A stretch of 64,000 bases of DNA from Eudorina sp. 2006-703-Eu-15 (lineage: Eukaryota; Chlorophyta; Chlorophyceae; Chlamydomonadales; Volvocaceae), in NCBI GenBank assembly GCA_003117195.1, contig BDSI01000003.1, positions 1-64,000 of the forward strand, written 5' to 3'. The first letter of the stretch is position 1. Each line of letters opens with the position of its first letter. Positions 13,101 through 24,867 of the stretch are shown here, piece after piece. The notes below the pieces were generated by a model. It searched no databases and had not been told where the DNA came from. It saw nothing but the letters and a program-made list of their open reading frames with translations. Made by a program: the position numbers and the translations under genes.

Positions 13101-14052
13101 GTTCAGTTGTGAACGGATGAACGCAGTCGTGAGCACTTCTGAAAAAATTAATCGCCGAGGAAGGGTGCGACAGCTCCCAACCTGACACGCAACGCGCAAC
13201 GCATCGCGCAACTCGCCGCACGGCGAGAGGGCAGGAGGGGGAACGAGGGAGGGCGGGCACGGGCAGGATATGGGAGGGGGAGGGGAGGGGAGGGGCGCGA
13301 GGACGGTGAATGGGATGCGGCTGAGGGGCATCCGCGGCTGCGGATCGCGGAGTCCAAGGCAGCTGGGGGTGTGTGAGGAGCTGTCCTGACCGGGAGGGTG
13401 GGTGCGCAGGTACCCGGTGGAGCATGGGGTGGTGGAGGGGGTGGAGGAAGGTGCAGGTGGAGGAGGTGGAGGTGGGCCAATAGGTCGGGGGCAACCACAC
13501 GAATCACATGCCAGCCGGACACACCGCGAGTGGGTCCTGTGCCGTCCTGTGTGGCCTAGGCGGCATACCTGGCGGCCGCGACCCGTGCTCTATGCGAGGC
13601 CTTTTCTTTCTCGCGCCGCCGCATGTTGTTGAACCTGCGCCGCTCCTCCCACATCTCCTCGCGAGCCGCTCGGGACTGGGCGTCGTTTGGGGGAACGGGG
13701 TGGGGGTGCGGGTGAGGGTTCAGAACCTGGCTGCACAGCCCCGACACAGGCGACCAGAGCTGTAACTTGGTTGACCAAGCATGACCCTAGCAGGATATCA
13801 TCTTACATTCTTCTCGAGGTGTTTTCAAAGGCTGGGTTTAACCTGGGAATTCCTGCGGTAGCTATGTCCCCTGGGTCGAACCAGTCTTTGTACCTGGCGA
13901 GATGCGGAGTCATCATCCTCTGAAACATCATGCTCGCACGGTTGATTACTTTGACTGACAACCTCCGGTTCTTCCAGCGCAGCCGCGCAGCCGTCGGAAA
14001 TTCTTTCGCTTGGTCCAGTTATCGTATCACGCAAATTGTTGTCTTCAGACAT
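10190..14052 (-). CDS. TRM10: TRM10-like tRNA (guanine/adenine-N1) methyltransferase, position 9
   Basis: SPOUT-fold methyltransferases of this family put a methyl group on N1 of purine 9 of tRNAs, using S-adenosylmethionine. Eight exons can be joined with GT...AG introns and continuous phase: 14052-13894, 13675-13569, 13030-12811, 12012-11827, 11553-11434, 11238-11156, 10877-10822, 10473-10190; 1,215 nt, 404 aa. Family blocks appear in order: a basic N-terminal helix (RRFNNMRRREKEKA), RVVIDCSF (start of the fold), MRSLVKQIENSSAFNKR, then VYVIGGIVDRTHRKGLTLN with the Asp of the GG-x-VD motif, the general-base candidate in this family. They end with a LPVAEF block, VLNIDDVVKALIIF and TRDWVKALDAAISPRRRK. 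The C-terminal ~60 residues are acidic low complexity. The start ATG is chosen because it opens an acidic leader whose donor joins exon 2 in phase. Exon 1 is the least certain. Confidence 0.88.
11003..11072. repeat. 15-bp short tandem repeat in TRM10 intron 6
   Basis: About four degenerate copies of TATTTTGGTCCCGGG lie in the intron between TRM10 exons 6 and 7. Confidence 0.8.
11687..11712 (+). repeat. Dispersed intron repeat, family B (partial)
   Basis: A partial copy of the core AACGAACCCGGGCACACCCA, also found at 17602, 55290 and (reversed) 54879. It lies in TRM10 intron 4. Confidence 0.6.
12038..12125 (+). repeat. Dispersed intron repeat, family A
   Basis: Sequence close to TATAGGAAATTGGTAGACAT (here TATAGAACATTGGCAGACAT), followed by a CGCGCTGCTGCCAGAGC-like block. 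It lies next to the acceptor of TRM10 exon 4. Related copies occur at 15111, 32298, 49811, 51081 and 52131. Confidence 0.7.
12466..12601. repeat. 68-bp tandem duplication in TRM10 intron 3
   Basis: Two head-to-tail copies begin TAAAGATAGATCTCAGCC at 12466 and 12534. They differ at only a few positions. Confidence 0.95.
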
Positions 14053-14335
14053 TTACTTTCAAAAAAGAAGAACAAAAATGGTGAAATAAATTACGATGTA
14101 TGGCCCCTACTCATAGTCCTTGTGTTCTGAAACACTGCAACTGACACCCAAATTGAGCTAGCTTTCATGCCCTCGATTATTGTCAGTACTCCAGCAACCG
14201 AAAAATAATGGCTCGCTGCCTTTGCACCGGAAGTCGTGGTCTCCGCTACGACACTTCTGACCAACCACCCTGGACAACAACCTCTCTTCGGCCCTTCTCC
14301 GCACCTCATTTCAAACCGGGTACTATCACATACCA
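14053..14335. promoter_or_regulatory. Shared divergent promoter region
   Basis: TRM10 reads leftwards from 14052 and the glycosyltransferase rightwards from 14336, leaving 283 bp for both promoters and 5' UTRs. The segment is less GC-rich than its surroundings. I see no unambiguous TATA box. Confidence 0.5.
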
Positions 14336-17300
14336 ATGACCTCCCATCACATCTCGCGCCCTCCGCCGTGGCGTCCCGCACCACCTCAACGGCGCCCCGT
14401 CCGCGCGCTCCTGCTCCCGCACCTCCTCCTCCTGCTGCTGCTGTTGTCGCCTCCCTGGCCTCCCTCCTGCCACGCCCGGCGCCGTCGCCTCGAGGACTCA
14501 GACTTGGTCATCGTCAGCGGCACCTGCTCTTCCCGCTTGGAGCTCGCCCACGCCACCGGCCGCGCCGCCCGCTCGCCCACAAACGCGACATCGCTGCGGG
14601 TGGTGTACGTGCTGGAAAACCCGGCTCTGGCGGCGCAGCTGCAGCAGCGCCTGGGCGGCGAGCTGCAGGAGACGTACCTTCACTGGCCCGACCGACCCGA
14701 TCCGGTCCGACCCGGTGACACGCGCGTGGCACTGGCGCCGTGGCTGGCGCACCGGGCGCTTGGGGACACGTACAAGTGGCTGCTGTACGGCGACGATGGT
14801 GCGCGTCGGGTGGTTGGGATTACACGTCACAAGGACTAGGAACGCAGCTGCTGAGTCGAACTACTGGGGGGAGGGTGGTGGAAGCAGCGAGACCCCCCCC
14901 GCCTGAGGTCCTGCCACTGCGAAACCGGGGGAAGCCGGGGAAGCGGGGAAGCCGGGGAAGCCGGGGAAGCCGGGGGAAGCCGGGGAAGCCGGGGAAGCCG
15001 GGGGAAGCCGGGGGAAGCCGGGGGAAGCCGGGAGGAAGCCGGGGGTGCGGGCGGAACTGCCTCGCGTCGGGTATCGTCGGTCACACACCTTGAGAGGGTG
15101 GGGGTATAGGAAATTGGTAGGCATATTCAAACTGCGCTGGTGGGGGGATGGGAGGACAGCCCCAGACTCGAACCATCGGTGGAAGGGCGCTGGGTAGGGA
15201 CGGGGGGCGGGGGCAGCGAGGGGGTGCCTGAGCCCCAGGGGCTCGGCGACCTGGTGTGGCACGGCACACGTGTGTTTCGGCGTTAAACTCGCCTGACGGG
15301 ACGGGTGTGTGTTGGGCTGATGTGGGTCGACCCAGATCGATCCGTCCAGCCGCGTGGAAGGGAAGTACGGCACGCGCTCCGGGTTGGGGACTAGGGATCG
15401 GTGTCCCATGGGGCGGTGGGCGGGGCGGCGATGGACAGCCGGCCTCGCACTTGCCTGGCCCACCATCCCGCCACCTGCACTGAAGACAGCTCACAGCTTC
15501 CGCGGTTGATGCCGTACGGCACCCCTGCAGACACGCTGTTCTTCGTCGAGGGCGTCAAGACGCTGCTGCGGGACTACGACCCCAACATGCCGTACATCGT
15601 GACAGGTGGGTCTCTCCTGCGTCCTTGGGGGCGGGGATGCACTGGAGGGGGACATACACCCGCGTGCCTTGCCACTTCGCACTCGGCTACCAAACCCCTT
15701 CCAACTGTAACCAACCGCTCTCAACCGCCCAACCGCTCCTGCGCCACAGATGCCCTGTGGCACAAGAAGCAGCGTAACCAGATGGAGGCGCCCCGGTGCC
15801 TGCCCTGCCACGTCAGCGCCGCCTATCGGGAGGCGCTGGTGACACGGCCCGACCCGGGGGTCCCACAGGGAGGGGCACAGCCGCCGACAACGAGCCGCGG
15901 CAACGGCAACGTCAGCAGCGGCGGCGGCGGCGGTGGCGATGTCCCTCCCGTCTTCCATCAGCCGCCAGTGCCCCCGGCGGGCTGCCCCTGCACCCCGGAG
16001 CTCGCGTGCGAGTACACGTTGAACGTCACGGGCTTGAGCGAGGCGGTGGGTTGGGGCTCTAGGGGCACATACAGTCGCGGACTGCGGGCTGCGAGAGCGG
16101 GCAGCCGAGTGACGGCAAGGAATGCTTCGCTGGGTTTCGTGGGTTGAGGGTTCGTTTCTGGGAGGGTTTCTCACCAATAGGACTATAGGAGGGATCTTGC
16201 AGCCTCCCCCACACACTTCCGTACAGATGCCTCAAGGCGTCTTGAAACACACCCACTGAAACACCCACTGCCGTGCCCCCTGCCCAGCCGGGGCGGCTCC
16301 CGGGGCCGCAGCGACCCACTCGCCTCTCGTCCCCCCGGCCCCCAGGCCCGTCGCCGCGCGGCCCCTGATCCTAGCGACTCACTTGCCGCTCGTCCCCCTG
16401 CCCCTCCCCCCTCCCCCCCCCGCGGCCCCCCGGCCCCCCGGCCCCTCAGGCCCGGCAGCGCGTCCGACCGCTGGTGTGGTCCCCGGAGAGCAAGACCTGG
16501 GGCTTCCCCCGCCACTACCCCACACAGTGCGACTACCCCACCTTCCACGGCGGGTCGGGGGTGCTGATCTCGGTGGGGGCCATGAGGCAGGTGGGTGGGC
16601 GGCGGGGTGGGCGGGCGGCGGGGTGGGCGGGCGGCTGGGTGCGGGTATGGATGGGCTGTGCTTGGGCCTCGGGGCCGTGGTGTGGGGTGGGGGAGCTTGG
16701 AATGGGGTGTGGGGAGTATGCTAGCGGGACTGACTTGGGAGTTGGGTTGAGGGCATGTGGGTGACTGGATGTTGGCAGGTGCGTGGTCATGGATGTGCGG
16801 GTGGGCAGGCGGGTGTGCGGGTACTTCCCAGGAGGGCGGCATGCAGCGACTTAATGCGCGTAAGCGCTGCGCATTTAAAAAGGGACGTGTGGCAGGTGCA
16901 TGTGTGTGTGGGTGCCTGCGGGGGGATGCAAGGAAGGGACCGCGCTGGGGGACCCGACGGCCCCCGGGGCTGTCCCCCCGGTCTGCCTCGCCAGGGCGGC
17001 ACCGGCGCGAGGTTTTCTTTACCGGCAGCCAACAGGTGATGCCCTGCGACAAGTTGTGCGCTGCCGGCCTCCGGCTATGCCGTACGCAGGTGTCGTACGA
17101 CGACGCGATGCGGTGCTTCTACGATGACGTGGAGAAGCGCTGGGCGGAGCCGGGCTCGTTCAAGGTGTGTGTGTGGGGGGGGGGGTATATGTGGCTATGG
17201 TCGTTCATGGCTCCCATCCCCTTCAACGCAGTGCCTGACAGCGGCAGAGCTTGCGGTTTCACCCCAGGCGCCGTTGCGTTCCTCCTTCCGCCATGGCGGC

Positions 17301-19355
17301 GCTGCACATGCCTTTGTGGCTTGGTGCGCTGCCGTAAACCTCCTCTCACCCAGATTAGCAAGATGTTTCCGTACGTTGCCCTCCCTCCCTTCCGCCCGCC
17401 CTCCCTCCCTCCCCACCAGGCCCTGGAGCACGGCGATCGGATGCTGTCGCTGTGTTTCTGGATGCACGGACTCGCCCTCACGGACCCGGGGATGTCGCTC
17501 AGCCAGCGCCAGACCACCTACGTGGGCGTGAGTGGTGGGCGTCGGCGTGGGGATGGGGAAGGGGGAGGGGGGATGGAGTAGTGCGGTCGGGGGGCAAAAA
17601 GCAACCCAGAAACGAACCCGGGCACACCCAGAAACACTCAGGAAACTTACGTGGCGAGGTACGTGGGGATGGGGTGACGCGGTCGGGGGGTAACACCCCT
17701 GTCCGGGTCGGGGGGTAACACCCCTGTCCGGGTCGGGGGGTAACACCCCTGTCCGGGTCGGGGGGTAACACCCCTGTCCGGGTCGGGGGGTAACACCCCT
17801 GTCCGGGTCGGGGGGTAACACCCCTGTCCGGGTCGGGGGGTAACACCCCTGTCCGGGTCGGGGGTAACACCCCTGTCCGGGTCGGGGGGTAACACCCCTG
17901 TCCGGGTCGGGGGTAACACCCCTGTCCGGGTCGGGGGGTAACACCCCTGTCCGGGTCGGGGGGTAACACCCCTGTCCGGGTCGGGGGTAACACCCCTGTC
18001 CGGGTCGGGGGGTAACACCCCTGTCCGGGTCGGGGGGTAACACCCCTGTCCGGGTCGGGGGGTAACACCCCTGTCCGGGTCGGGGGGTAACACCCCAGAT
18101 AACACCCCTGTCGCCAGCGGGACTTTGCAGCCGGGGGTTGTGTATAGCACGAGAGGGCACGTGTGTGCGTGCGTGTGTATGTGCGCGTGCGTGCCCTCGG
18201 AATGAACTGAGGCGCTGTGTGTGTTCCGCAAGCTAGGAAGATGATCGCGCAATTGTGTGCGTGTGCCCGCGGCCCCGCGCATGTGTATGTAAGTATGTAA
18301 GTATGTGTGTGGGTGTCGGTGTGTGCAGGGCCGGGTTATGGAGTCCCGTACGGCACACGTGGGGTCGCTGGAGGCCGCGATCTCCGGGGAGCTGCCCAAC
18401 GCCTGGTGGATGTGGGTGAGAGGGGCCCCGGGGGAGGGGGGAGGAGGGAGGGGGAAGGAGTGAGGGGAAGGAGGGAGGGGGAAGGTGGGAGGGGGAAGGT
18501 GGGAGGGGGAAGGAGGGAGGGGGAAGGAGGGAGGGGGAAGGAGGGAGGGCCCGCGGGGGAAGGAGGGAGGGGAAGGCGGTGTGCGTACAAGATGTCTGCA
18601 TCAGCCGGTGCATGGCGGACGTAGACGTCCTTTTGAGCTGGCTGGTGCAGCTGAGGCGGTATGTTGCGGTGCGGGTCGGTGCGGGATCTGGGAAGGGGAA
18701 GGACAGCTCCAAGGGGGGTATATCAGGGTTGGAATAGTGGTGAGGAGGGGCCCTCCATCTCCATATCCCCCAAGGTCCCACCGGGGGCCCTTTCACCCTA
18801 CTCCCCCTTCCCCGTCCTGTCTTCAAATTCCTTATCCCCCTTCCTCCCCGCCTTCCTGACATCCTCCGCCCCCCCTTCTTTCGCCAGTCCATCCTCTTCA
18901 TGCCCGCAGTGCATGTGCGCCACAGCCCGGGGGCCATCGATGTGATCTGGAAGCTGGCGGAGCTGTACGCGCCGGCGCGAAGGGCGGCCGTCCGGGCTCT
19001 GCGCAGACTGGGGCTGTGGGGGCGGGGGGAGCTGGACGCGCAGACGGCGACGGGCGGTCTGACCTGGGTGAAGGGCGCGTGGGTGCTGGGGGAGGAGAGC
19101 GCGGGTCAGGGACAAAGGGAGGGCGGTGGGGCACATGGGGCCGCGGGGAAGCCAGTTGGACGGGTCGAAGACACGGGCAGGGAAGGGGGGGTGGGGGGTG
19201 GGGGGCGAGGCGGGCAGGGGCAGGGGAAGGGGGAGGGGGAGCGCGTAGAGGAGGGCATGCATGCACAGGAGGGAGGAGGGAGGGAGGAGGGCGAGGGCGA
19301 GGACGGCATGTCGGGGGCGGGGAGACGAGATGACGCGGAGGACATGGAGCGGTGA
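14336..19355 (+). CDS. Fringe-like/DUF604 glycosyltransferase (GT31-like), type II membrane protein
   Basis: Probably transfers a sugar from a nucleotide-sugar in the Golgi lumen; donor and acceptor cannot be told. Eight exons join in phase: 14336-14798, 15531-15605, 15750-16045, 16450-16590, 17036-17164, 17420-17527, 18329-18415, 18888-19355; 1,767 nt, 588 aa. Residues ~23-45 form a Leu-rich signal anchor. The metal-binding box YGDDDT, the DXD motif of Fringe-type enzymes, is split by intron 1 and restored by splicing. It is followed by LFFVEGVKTLL and PYIVTDALW. FHGGSGVLISVGAM matches the GGAG-type loop of the fold, and ALEHGDRMLSLCFWMHGLALT the later conserved Asp region. Exon 3 adds a Gly-rich Cys-containing insert, and the last ~80 residues are Gly/Glu low complexity. 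Exon 5 could instead begin ~55 bp later at another CAG. Confidence 0.83.
14925..15046. repeat. G-rich tandem repeat in glycosyltransferase intron 1
   Basis: Repeated GCCGGGGAA/GCCGGGGGAA units of 9-10 bp. The (GGGGAAGCC)n pattern could form G-quadruplexes on the plus strand. Confidence 0.92.
15111..15150 (+). repeat. Dispersed intron repeat, family A
   Basis: TATAGGAAATTGGTAGGCAT followed by ATTCAAACTGCGCTGGTG, in glycosyltransferase intron 1. It is the clearest match to the copy at 49811-49856, which is in opposite orientation. Confidence 0.75.
17602..17655 (+). repeat. Dispersed intron repeat, family B
   Basis: Core AACGAACCCGGGCACACCCA with flanks CCCAGA and GAAAC, then ACTTACGTGG. The copy at 55290-55346 in REV3 intron 23 shares both core and flanks. 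It lies in glycosyltransferase intron 6, just before the 26-bp tandem array. Confidence 0.8.
17676..18098. repeat. 26-bp tandem array (about 16 units) in glycosyltransferase intron 6
   Basis: Near-perfect head-to-tail units with core GGTAACACCCCTGTCCGGGT. A few units are one G shorter (25 bp). The units are contiguous with no unique spacers, so this is a minisatellite and not a CRISPR array. The array is wholly intronic, between exons ending 17527 and starting 18329. Confidence 0.97.
18425..18575. repeat. Purine-only (GGGAGGGGGAAGG)n tract in glycosyltransferase intron 7
   Basis: About 150 bp, almost entirely A and G on the plus strand, in short near-tandem units. Confidence 0.92.
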
Positions 19356-20087
19356 GGTGGTGTCGGGGAGCCGTGATGCGAGGACGGGGGAGTAAGCTCC
19401 CTCTTGGTGGCAGTAAGTGGTGTTTCAGACGCCGCGAATGGTTTTGCATTACAGTACCCGGAAGTAGATTGTTATTATTGTTATTCGTTTTGTTGTTAGT
19501 CTTGTTATAATGGCTTGACAGTTTGCCGCGATAGGCGCTGTCCTTGCGTGCGCAAGCATCCTGCAGCACTTCAAGGGTACCCTTTTCTTCATCCCGCGTC
19601 AACTGTACTATGTCGTAAGTATCGTTTGCTGCCTGTTTGTGATATTTTCAACTGCATTGTGTCGCGACTCTGGACATTTTTTGGTGGTCCATCTGTGTCC
19701 ATCCTTTCCGGCCGCGAGTCCGTTGAACCTGCGCGCGGCCTGGCAAGATTGCTAGCTAATACTCGAGGCGTACATGCGCCTTGCAGCTGCCTGCTGGCTG
19801 GTAACTGTACTGTTATAGGGCGGCTGTACGGCGCTATGCAGCTGCCGTCGCGGTTGGGCTAACAGCCAACGGGTGATCAACTATGCATATTATAAAATGT
19901 TTCGCTGGTAATGTTATTATCATCATCATCATCGTCATCGTTGTTAACATTTAACTTTACTCCTTTGACTTGTCTTAGTTACGGAAACGCTCTGCGCTCT
20001 GCATCGTAATGGGCATATGTTGACGGCAAGCTCTCAAGTTGCATAGCACAATCAATTTATCGTAATTCATATTTATCTAGCAGTAGC
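19356..20087. other. Intergenic: 3' flank of the glycosyltransferase and 5' flank of the wall glycoprotein
   Basis: AT-richer than the genes on either side, with TTATTATTG and ATCATCATC short runs. A TATAAAA sequence at about 19892 is a possible TATA box ~190 bp before the next start codon, but nothing confirms it. Confidence 0.4.
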
Positions 20088-22486
20088 ATGCATCGCGGAG
20101 TGCATCACGGGCACTCGAGGCCAGCGACGATTGTCGCCCTGCTGGCACTAGCGACGTTGCTGCCTTGGAGCTTAGCTGCGGCGACGAACAATTCAGATAT
20201 CGCTTTAAATCATACTATAGTAGATGCCATGCTGCAAATATTCGGCAGCGAGCTTCAGCCGCAGGCCGCAGCTAACATCAACGTTGACTTCAAGGCCGCC
20301 GGCGGTGGCTCCGGTAAGACATTACGTCCGTCGATTTTCCTCACATCAACATTATATCATTACACGATATTGCCTGCGCCTATACAAACTCTGGTTGTCG
20401 ATGTACGTAATGCTTCGTTGGCCTTCCTTCGACGGCGATTCGGCCTGGACCTGCCTTACGCGTCGATCCAAACGAAGAAACACCGGCGGCCGGCCGGGTT
20501 TGGACATCCTTGCGCTTGCTTCATTCTTTCACATAACCATTTCATGCCTGCATGCCGTTGCAGATGTCATCCGGGGGTCGATCGTCATCGAGGAGTCCAC
20601 GTCCATGGGACCGGACGTCGGCGGGCAAGACCACCTGCCAAATGACAATCGCGGCCCCAGCCCCTCGCACGGCGCCGGTGCCACCCACGGCGACAACCAA
20701 CACAAGCGCGCCAGCCGCAGGCTCATATCCGATCCCCGCGAGCGGCGCCCCCGCAACCGCCACCTGCGACGCCGCCACCTCCAAGACCAGATCCAGTGCG
20801 GCGGCCTCTACCCTCCCGCCAACTGCAACGGCGCCGACTGCACCCAGGGCACCTGCCCCCTGGTGCCTAATCATGCAACCACCCGGGAGGACTGCATCTG
20901 CGCCGTGAGCTGCGTCGCGGACGTGCTGGCGTCATGGTGTACGGCAGGGTGGCTCACGTGCAGCGCCTCGTGCGTCAGCTGGCAGCCGCCCAACCCCTGG
21001 ACCGGCTGCCCTGACTCCTGCGCCCTGCAGGTGAGAGGGGGCGGAGGGGGCGGGGCCGCGTGCTCCTCGGGTTCTGGAGGTTTGCAGATTTGCTGGCTCT
21101 GCGTTGAATGAGTCTCGGTGACAGCGGGTTTGCTGATTGGACGACTCCTCCCGCCAAAGGGATGTGCAGACGTCCTGTGCTCCTGTCGGGGGCCTAGGGC
21201 TGGAGTGCGTCAGTACGGTGTGATCGCATCCCGGAGGTGCAGGCCAGATCAGCCCACCCACATACGGTTATCAATGCACTCGAAGGACACCATCTTGGGG
21301 CTGCAAGCGTACCGTGCGCCCCATCCCGCTTCACACCGCGCCCCGGCCCTCGCAGGTGGGCAACGTGTTCACCTACTGCAAGTGCTCCAGGGCGGAGTTC
21401 GCGCAGTGCCTCACCGGTGTCAAGCTGGCGGCCCAGGCGTCCCTCACCGGCGTGTGCGCGCAGCTGCCGTCGCGCGCGGATGCGCCGCCGCCTGGCGAGT
21501 TCGAGGACTGGTCGCCGCCACCTGCCAGCCCCCGTCCGCGCAGCCCCCGGCCCCCCAACCCTCGCCCCCCCAGCCCGCCAACTCCAAACTCTCGGCCACC
21601 CAGCCCCAAGCCGCCAAGCCCGCCACCTCCTTCGCCGCGGCCGCCCAACCCTCTGTCGCCAGGCCCCAAGCCGCCAAGCCCCAAGCCGCCAAGCCCCAAG
21701 CCGCCAAGCCCGCATCCTCCTTCCCCATTGCCACCCAGCCCTCAGCCGCGTACCTTCAAGCCGCCAAGCCCACAATTTCCTTCCCCATTGCCGCCAAGCC
21801 CCAAGCCGCCAAGCTCCAAGCCACCCAGCCCCAAGCCGCCAAGCCCACAACCCCCTTCCCCCTTGCCACCGAGCCCTAAGCCACCAAGCCCCACGCCGCC
21901 GAGCCCTCAGCCTCCATCGTCATTGCCAGCAGTATCTCGATCGCCATCGCCACGGCCCCCTAGCCCACGCCCTCCCAGCCCACGCCCTCCCAGCCCACGC
22001 CCTCCCAGCCCACGCCCTCCCAGCCCACGCCCTCCCAGCCCACGCCCTCCCAGCCCACGCCCTCCCAGCCCAAGCCCTCCCAGCCCACGCCCTCCTAGCC
22101 CAAGCCCTCCCAGCCCACGCCCTCCCAGCCCGCGCCCGCCAAGCCCCAAGCCACCGAGTCCACGCCCACCGCTGACGCCCCCTCCCCTGCCCGAGCCACC
22201 CAGTCCACTCCCTGGGGCCCCGCCCACCGCCCCCATCAGCCCCTGGGCGCCTCCATCTGCGCCTCCAGCCGTGCCCCAGTACCCGCCCTTCGCTTACCCG
22301 CCCTCTGCACCGTCAGTGTACGGCGCGTACCCGCCGCCAGCTCAGCCACCGTCGCCGTCGTACAGCGCGCCCCCGCCCGTCTACAACACCAGGCCACCGT
22401 CCTACGGTGGGTATGGCGGCTATCGTGGTCCACCATCTCCGCCGCCGTACGGCAGCTACCCTCCTCTTCCCGAGTACGGCCGCTAG
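20088..22486 (+). CDS. Secreted hydroxyproline-rich (Ser-Pro) cell-wall glycoprotein
   Basis: A structural extracellular-matrix protein by composition. Three exons join in phase: 20088-20313, 20564-21030, 21356-22486; 1,824 nt, 607 aa. Residues 1-~31 are a clear signal peptide (Arg/His start, then [20 protein letters not shown]). Residues ~150-270 form a Cys-rich module ([41 protein letters not shown]) that I cannot assign to a named domain. It is followed by ~240 residues of [10 protein letters not shown] repeats, which in algae become hydroxylated and arabinosylated rods. The C-terminus is Tyr/Pro-rich ([25 protein letters not shown]), the kind of sequence used for oxidative cross-linking in extensins. 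It resembles pherophorin-like architecture, but I see no pherophorin-domain signature. Exons are GT...AG with good GTAAGA/GTGAGA donors. Confidence 0.82.
21953..22140 (+). repeat. 15-bp tandem repeat encoding SPRPP
   Basis: About 12 nearly identical AGCCCACGCCCTCCC units inside the wall glycoprotein exon 3. The uniformity suggests recent expansion by slippage. Confidence 0.95.
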
Positions 22487-22665
22487 CGCCAACTGCCACT
22501 GCCACGGAACGGAGTGCGATCCGCAGCTGGTCAGACCTGACGTTTGGGTTCAACATCGTGCACGGCAGCGGCAGCTAGCGTGTCTTCATTCGACATTCAT
22601 CCCTGTGTGTGTGCTTGTGTGTGCGTGTGTGAAAGATAACTGAGCCCGTGTGCGTGTGTGCGTGT

Positions 22666-22675
22666 TGTAATGTAA
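22666..22675 (+). terminator. TGTAA polyadenylation signals (two in tandem)
   Basis: TGTAATGTAA lies 180 bp after the wall-glycoprotein stop. TGTAA is the usual poly(A) signal in volvocine algae. Confidence 0.6.
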
Positions 22676-24860
22676 CCGTTACAAGGTGGTGTGTGTGTTA
22701 TTTAAACATGCACGTGTGAGTGCCCATCATATCTGCGTGTGAGATCGCGGGCGTATCGCGGGCGTATCTATCACTTTTAGGCCGCACATCAGGCCGCATT
22801 GCGACGATTTTTCCCGGGAGGAATTCACAACAGTAGCGCAGGCTTCGCGCAGGAGTGTTCTTTTGATCAAGGATGTTACAGCGGACCCCACGGGCCATCG
22901 TTGACAGTCAAAGCTTCCGCGGGTGTGTTGTTGAGCTGCTGCACATGTCGCCGTGCACTTTCCTGCTTTTGCGTGAGGTGCTTCTGTGGGGACGGTCCCA
23001 AGGAGTCTGTCCACGTGATGCCGTTGTTTATGCGGTAGCGCGAATGCACACATCGTACATAACAGGTACATAAGCTCGCCTGGCAACCATGTTGTGTCGT
23101 GTCCCGTATGTTGACTCATTCTTCCGTACATAGCTGTTTCGGACATCCTACTGGCTTGTGTGTCTCGCCATTTGCTGTACATAGCCGTACATAGCGACAT
23201 ACAGGATTTCCCTTCTGTCGATTCTGTCAGCCACACGGATGCGAACTCGCGAAGCCGCGTTGTTGATGTCGCAGGGCCAGCACATTGCGCATGACGCACA
23301 CTCGGCGTACTGGGCGGATGGCGTTGCGGCGATTGTGCCGTTACCGGGGGCTGGGCCGACAAAGAAGCATGGGCGGTTTTGCCCGTTGTGTTTATTCGTT
23401 CCCAACCAAGACGCAGGGCCGGTCGAGGCCGCCGCAGCCCCGCCGTTTCATCAACAATGGATCTCGCGGGGTTCGCGTCTGAAACAGAGATGGAGGGTCC
23501 GAGGCAGTACGTGGCCACGCCCCAAGCAGTTCCGTGACGATCTGACGACCGTGTGTGTTTTGAGACGCCAGCATGCTTGGGGCCACGTGCTCGGGGGCTC
23601 GTGCCTGGCGCCACGGGCCACGTGCGATGGCATAGATGGTTCAAGCGGACAGCCTGCGGGCGTAAATGACGGGTAAGAAACGGAAAGTGCGTGCATGTGA
23701 ATATAAGCGTGCTTGGCACGCGTTCGCGGATCGTTCGTACCAGTGAAGACAGAGGTCGTTTGCTCTGCTTACAGTCACGCTGACCTATAGCACTTCCAAG
23801 CTATATAATGCTGGGCATTTTAACAGCTGTCTGCAGCATATGTTATACCGTTCTGTGCCGTTGTCCCGTTACTGTAACAATTACGGTAATGGCACGTATG
23901 TGGCATTTAGATCCTCTTGCTTGATATATAATAGAGGTATATCGTAACTATCTCACATCTTCAGCTGGTGAGGGTTGGCATCTTGGCAAGGCAGGCGAGG
24001 GCGCATAACGTTGAAGGGAAAGGGCTACAAAGGCGAGACGCAAGGACAAGTGAGCCTATGAACAAGAACTTGAAATTTGCACGGATGAGCTGTGCACCAT
24101 CGGCTGGACGACACACAAGTTCCAAGGCTTGGTTTTAGGACATTATAACTTCTTCACCCGTTGATTACCATACCCGCACAATAGACATAATTTCTCACAA
24201 TAACTGCACTTGCGTTATGGTAATACCTCGTCTGATGCCTTCTGCTTGCCGTCTAAACCGAGCAAAGCAGAGCAGAGCAAAGATTTTTGGGGAATTTAAG
24301 ATTCTGGGCTGTCAAAGCCATTTGACGGGACTTCGGCCGCAGCAGAATGACTACCTGGTCCAGGTGAGCTGCCTGCCGACAGGAGATGCTTGCCCGTTGC
24401 CCAAAGATCTAGGTGACCGCAACAGCTCGCCGACATTGCAGCCGATTCATGCCTACGAATATTGAAATATGCTACAATGAATGATTGCTGCAGGGGTTTC
24501 ATGACGCGTTCTTAACGTCGGACCGCTGGGGACATGCATGGTGCTACATTTAGCACTGCGCTGGTTGATGGATTGGGGACGCCATGCAGGCATTCGCATG
24601 CTCTGCAAACGTCGTGTAATACGGGCGTGATATCTATTTGTCGCGATGTCCGCAACGCACCGATGCTTCATGTCCCATCAAGCACTTCGCTGGTTTCATG
24701 TGGCATGCGTAAACTGCCGCGCCAACGCAGTTGCATGGCATGGCGGAGGTGGCGAGGTGCTGTGTCCATCTGTGTCTTCACGTTGAAACCCGATGATGCT
24801 CCTCTGTCACAACTTGTCCGCTTCATTCAGGTGCTAGTGGGCATCTCCAACGACATCCCA
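22676..24860. other. Intergenic stretch, no supported gene
   Basis: ORFs on both strands overlap (for example minus 23719-22727) but have no recognisable domain, no plausible splicing and mixed composition. The base composition is less GC-rich than the genes. Possibly decayed transposon sequence. Confidence 0.45.
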
Positions 24861-24867
24861 AGCAAAA

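Noticed and set aside
15155..15185. tRNA gene suggested by a GGTTCGAGTCT B-box-like word
   Set aside because: No A box, acceptor stem or anticodon arm could be folded around it. At most a SINE relic (family A).
17676..18098. CRISPR-like array
   Set aside because: Units are contiguous with no unique spacers, lie in a eukaryotic intron, and no cas-like gene is present.
22727..23719. 330-codon minus-strand ORF
   Set aside because: Mixed composition without domain or signal. It overlaps other open frames on both strands and I cannot support it.
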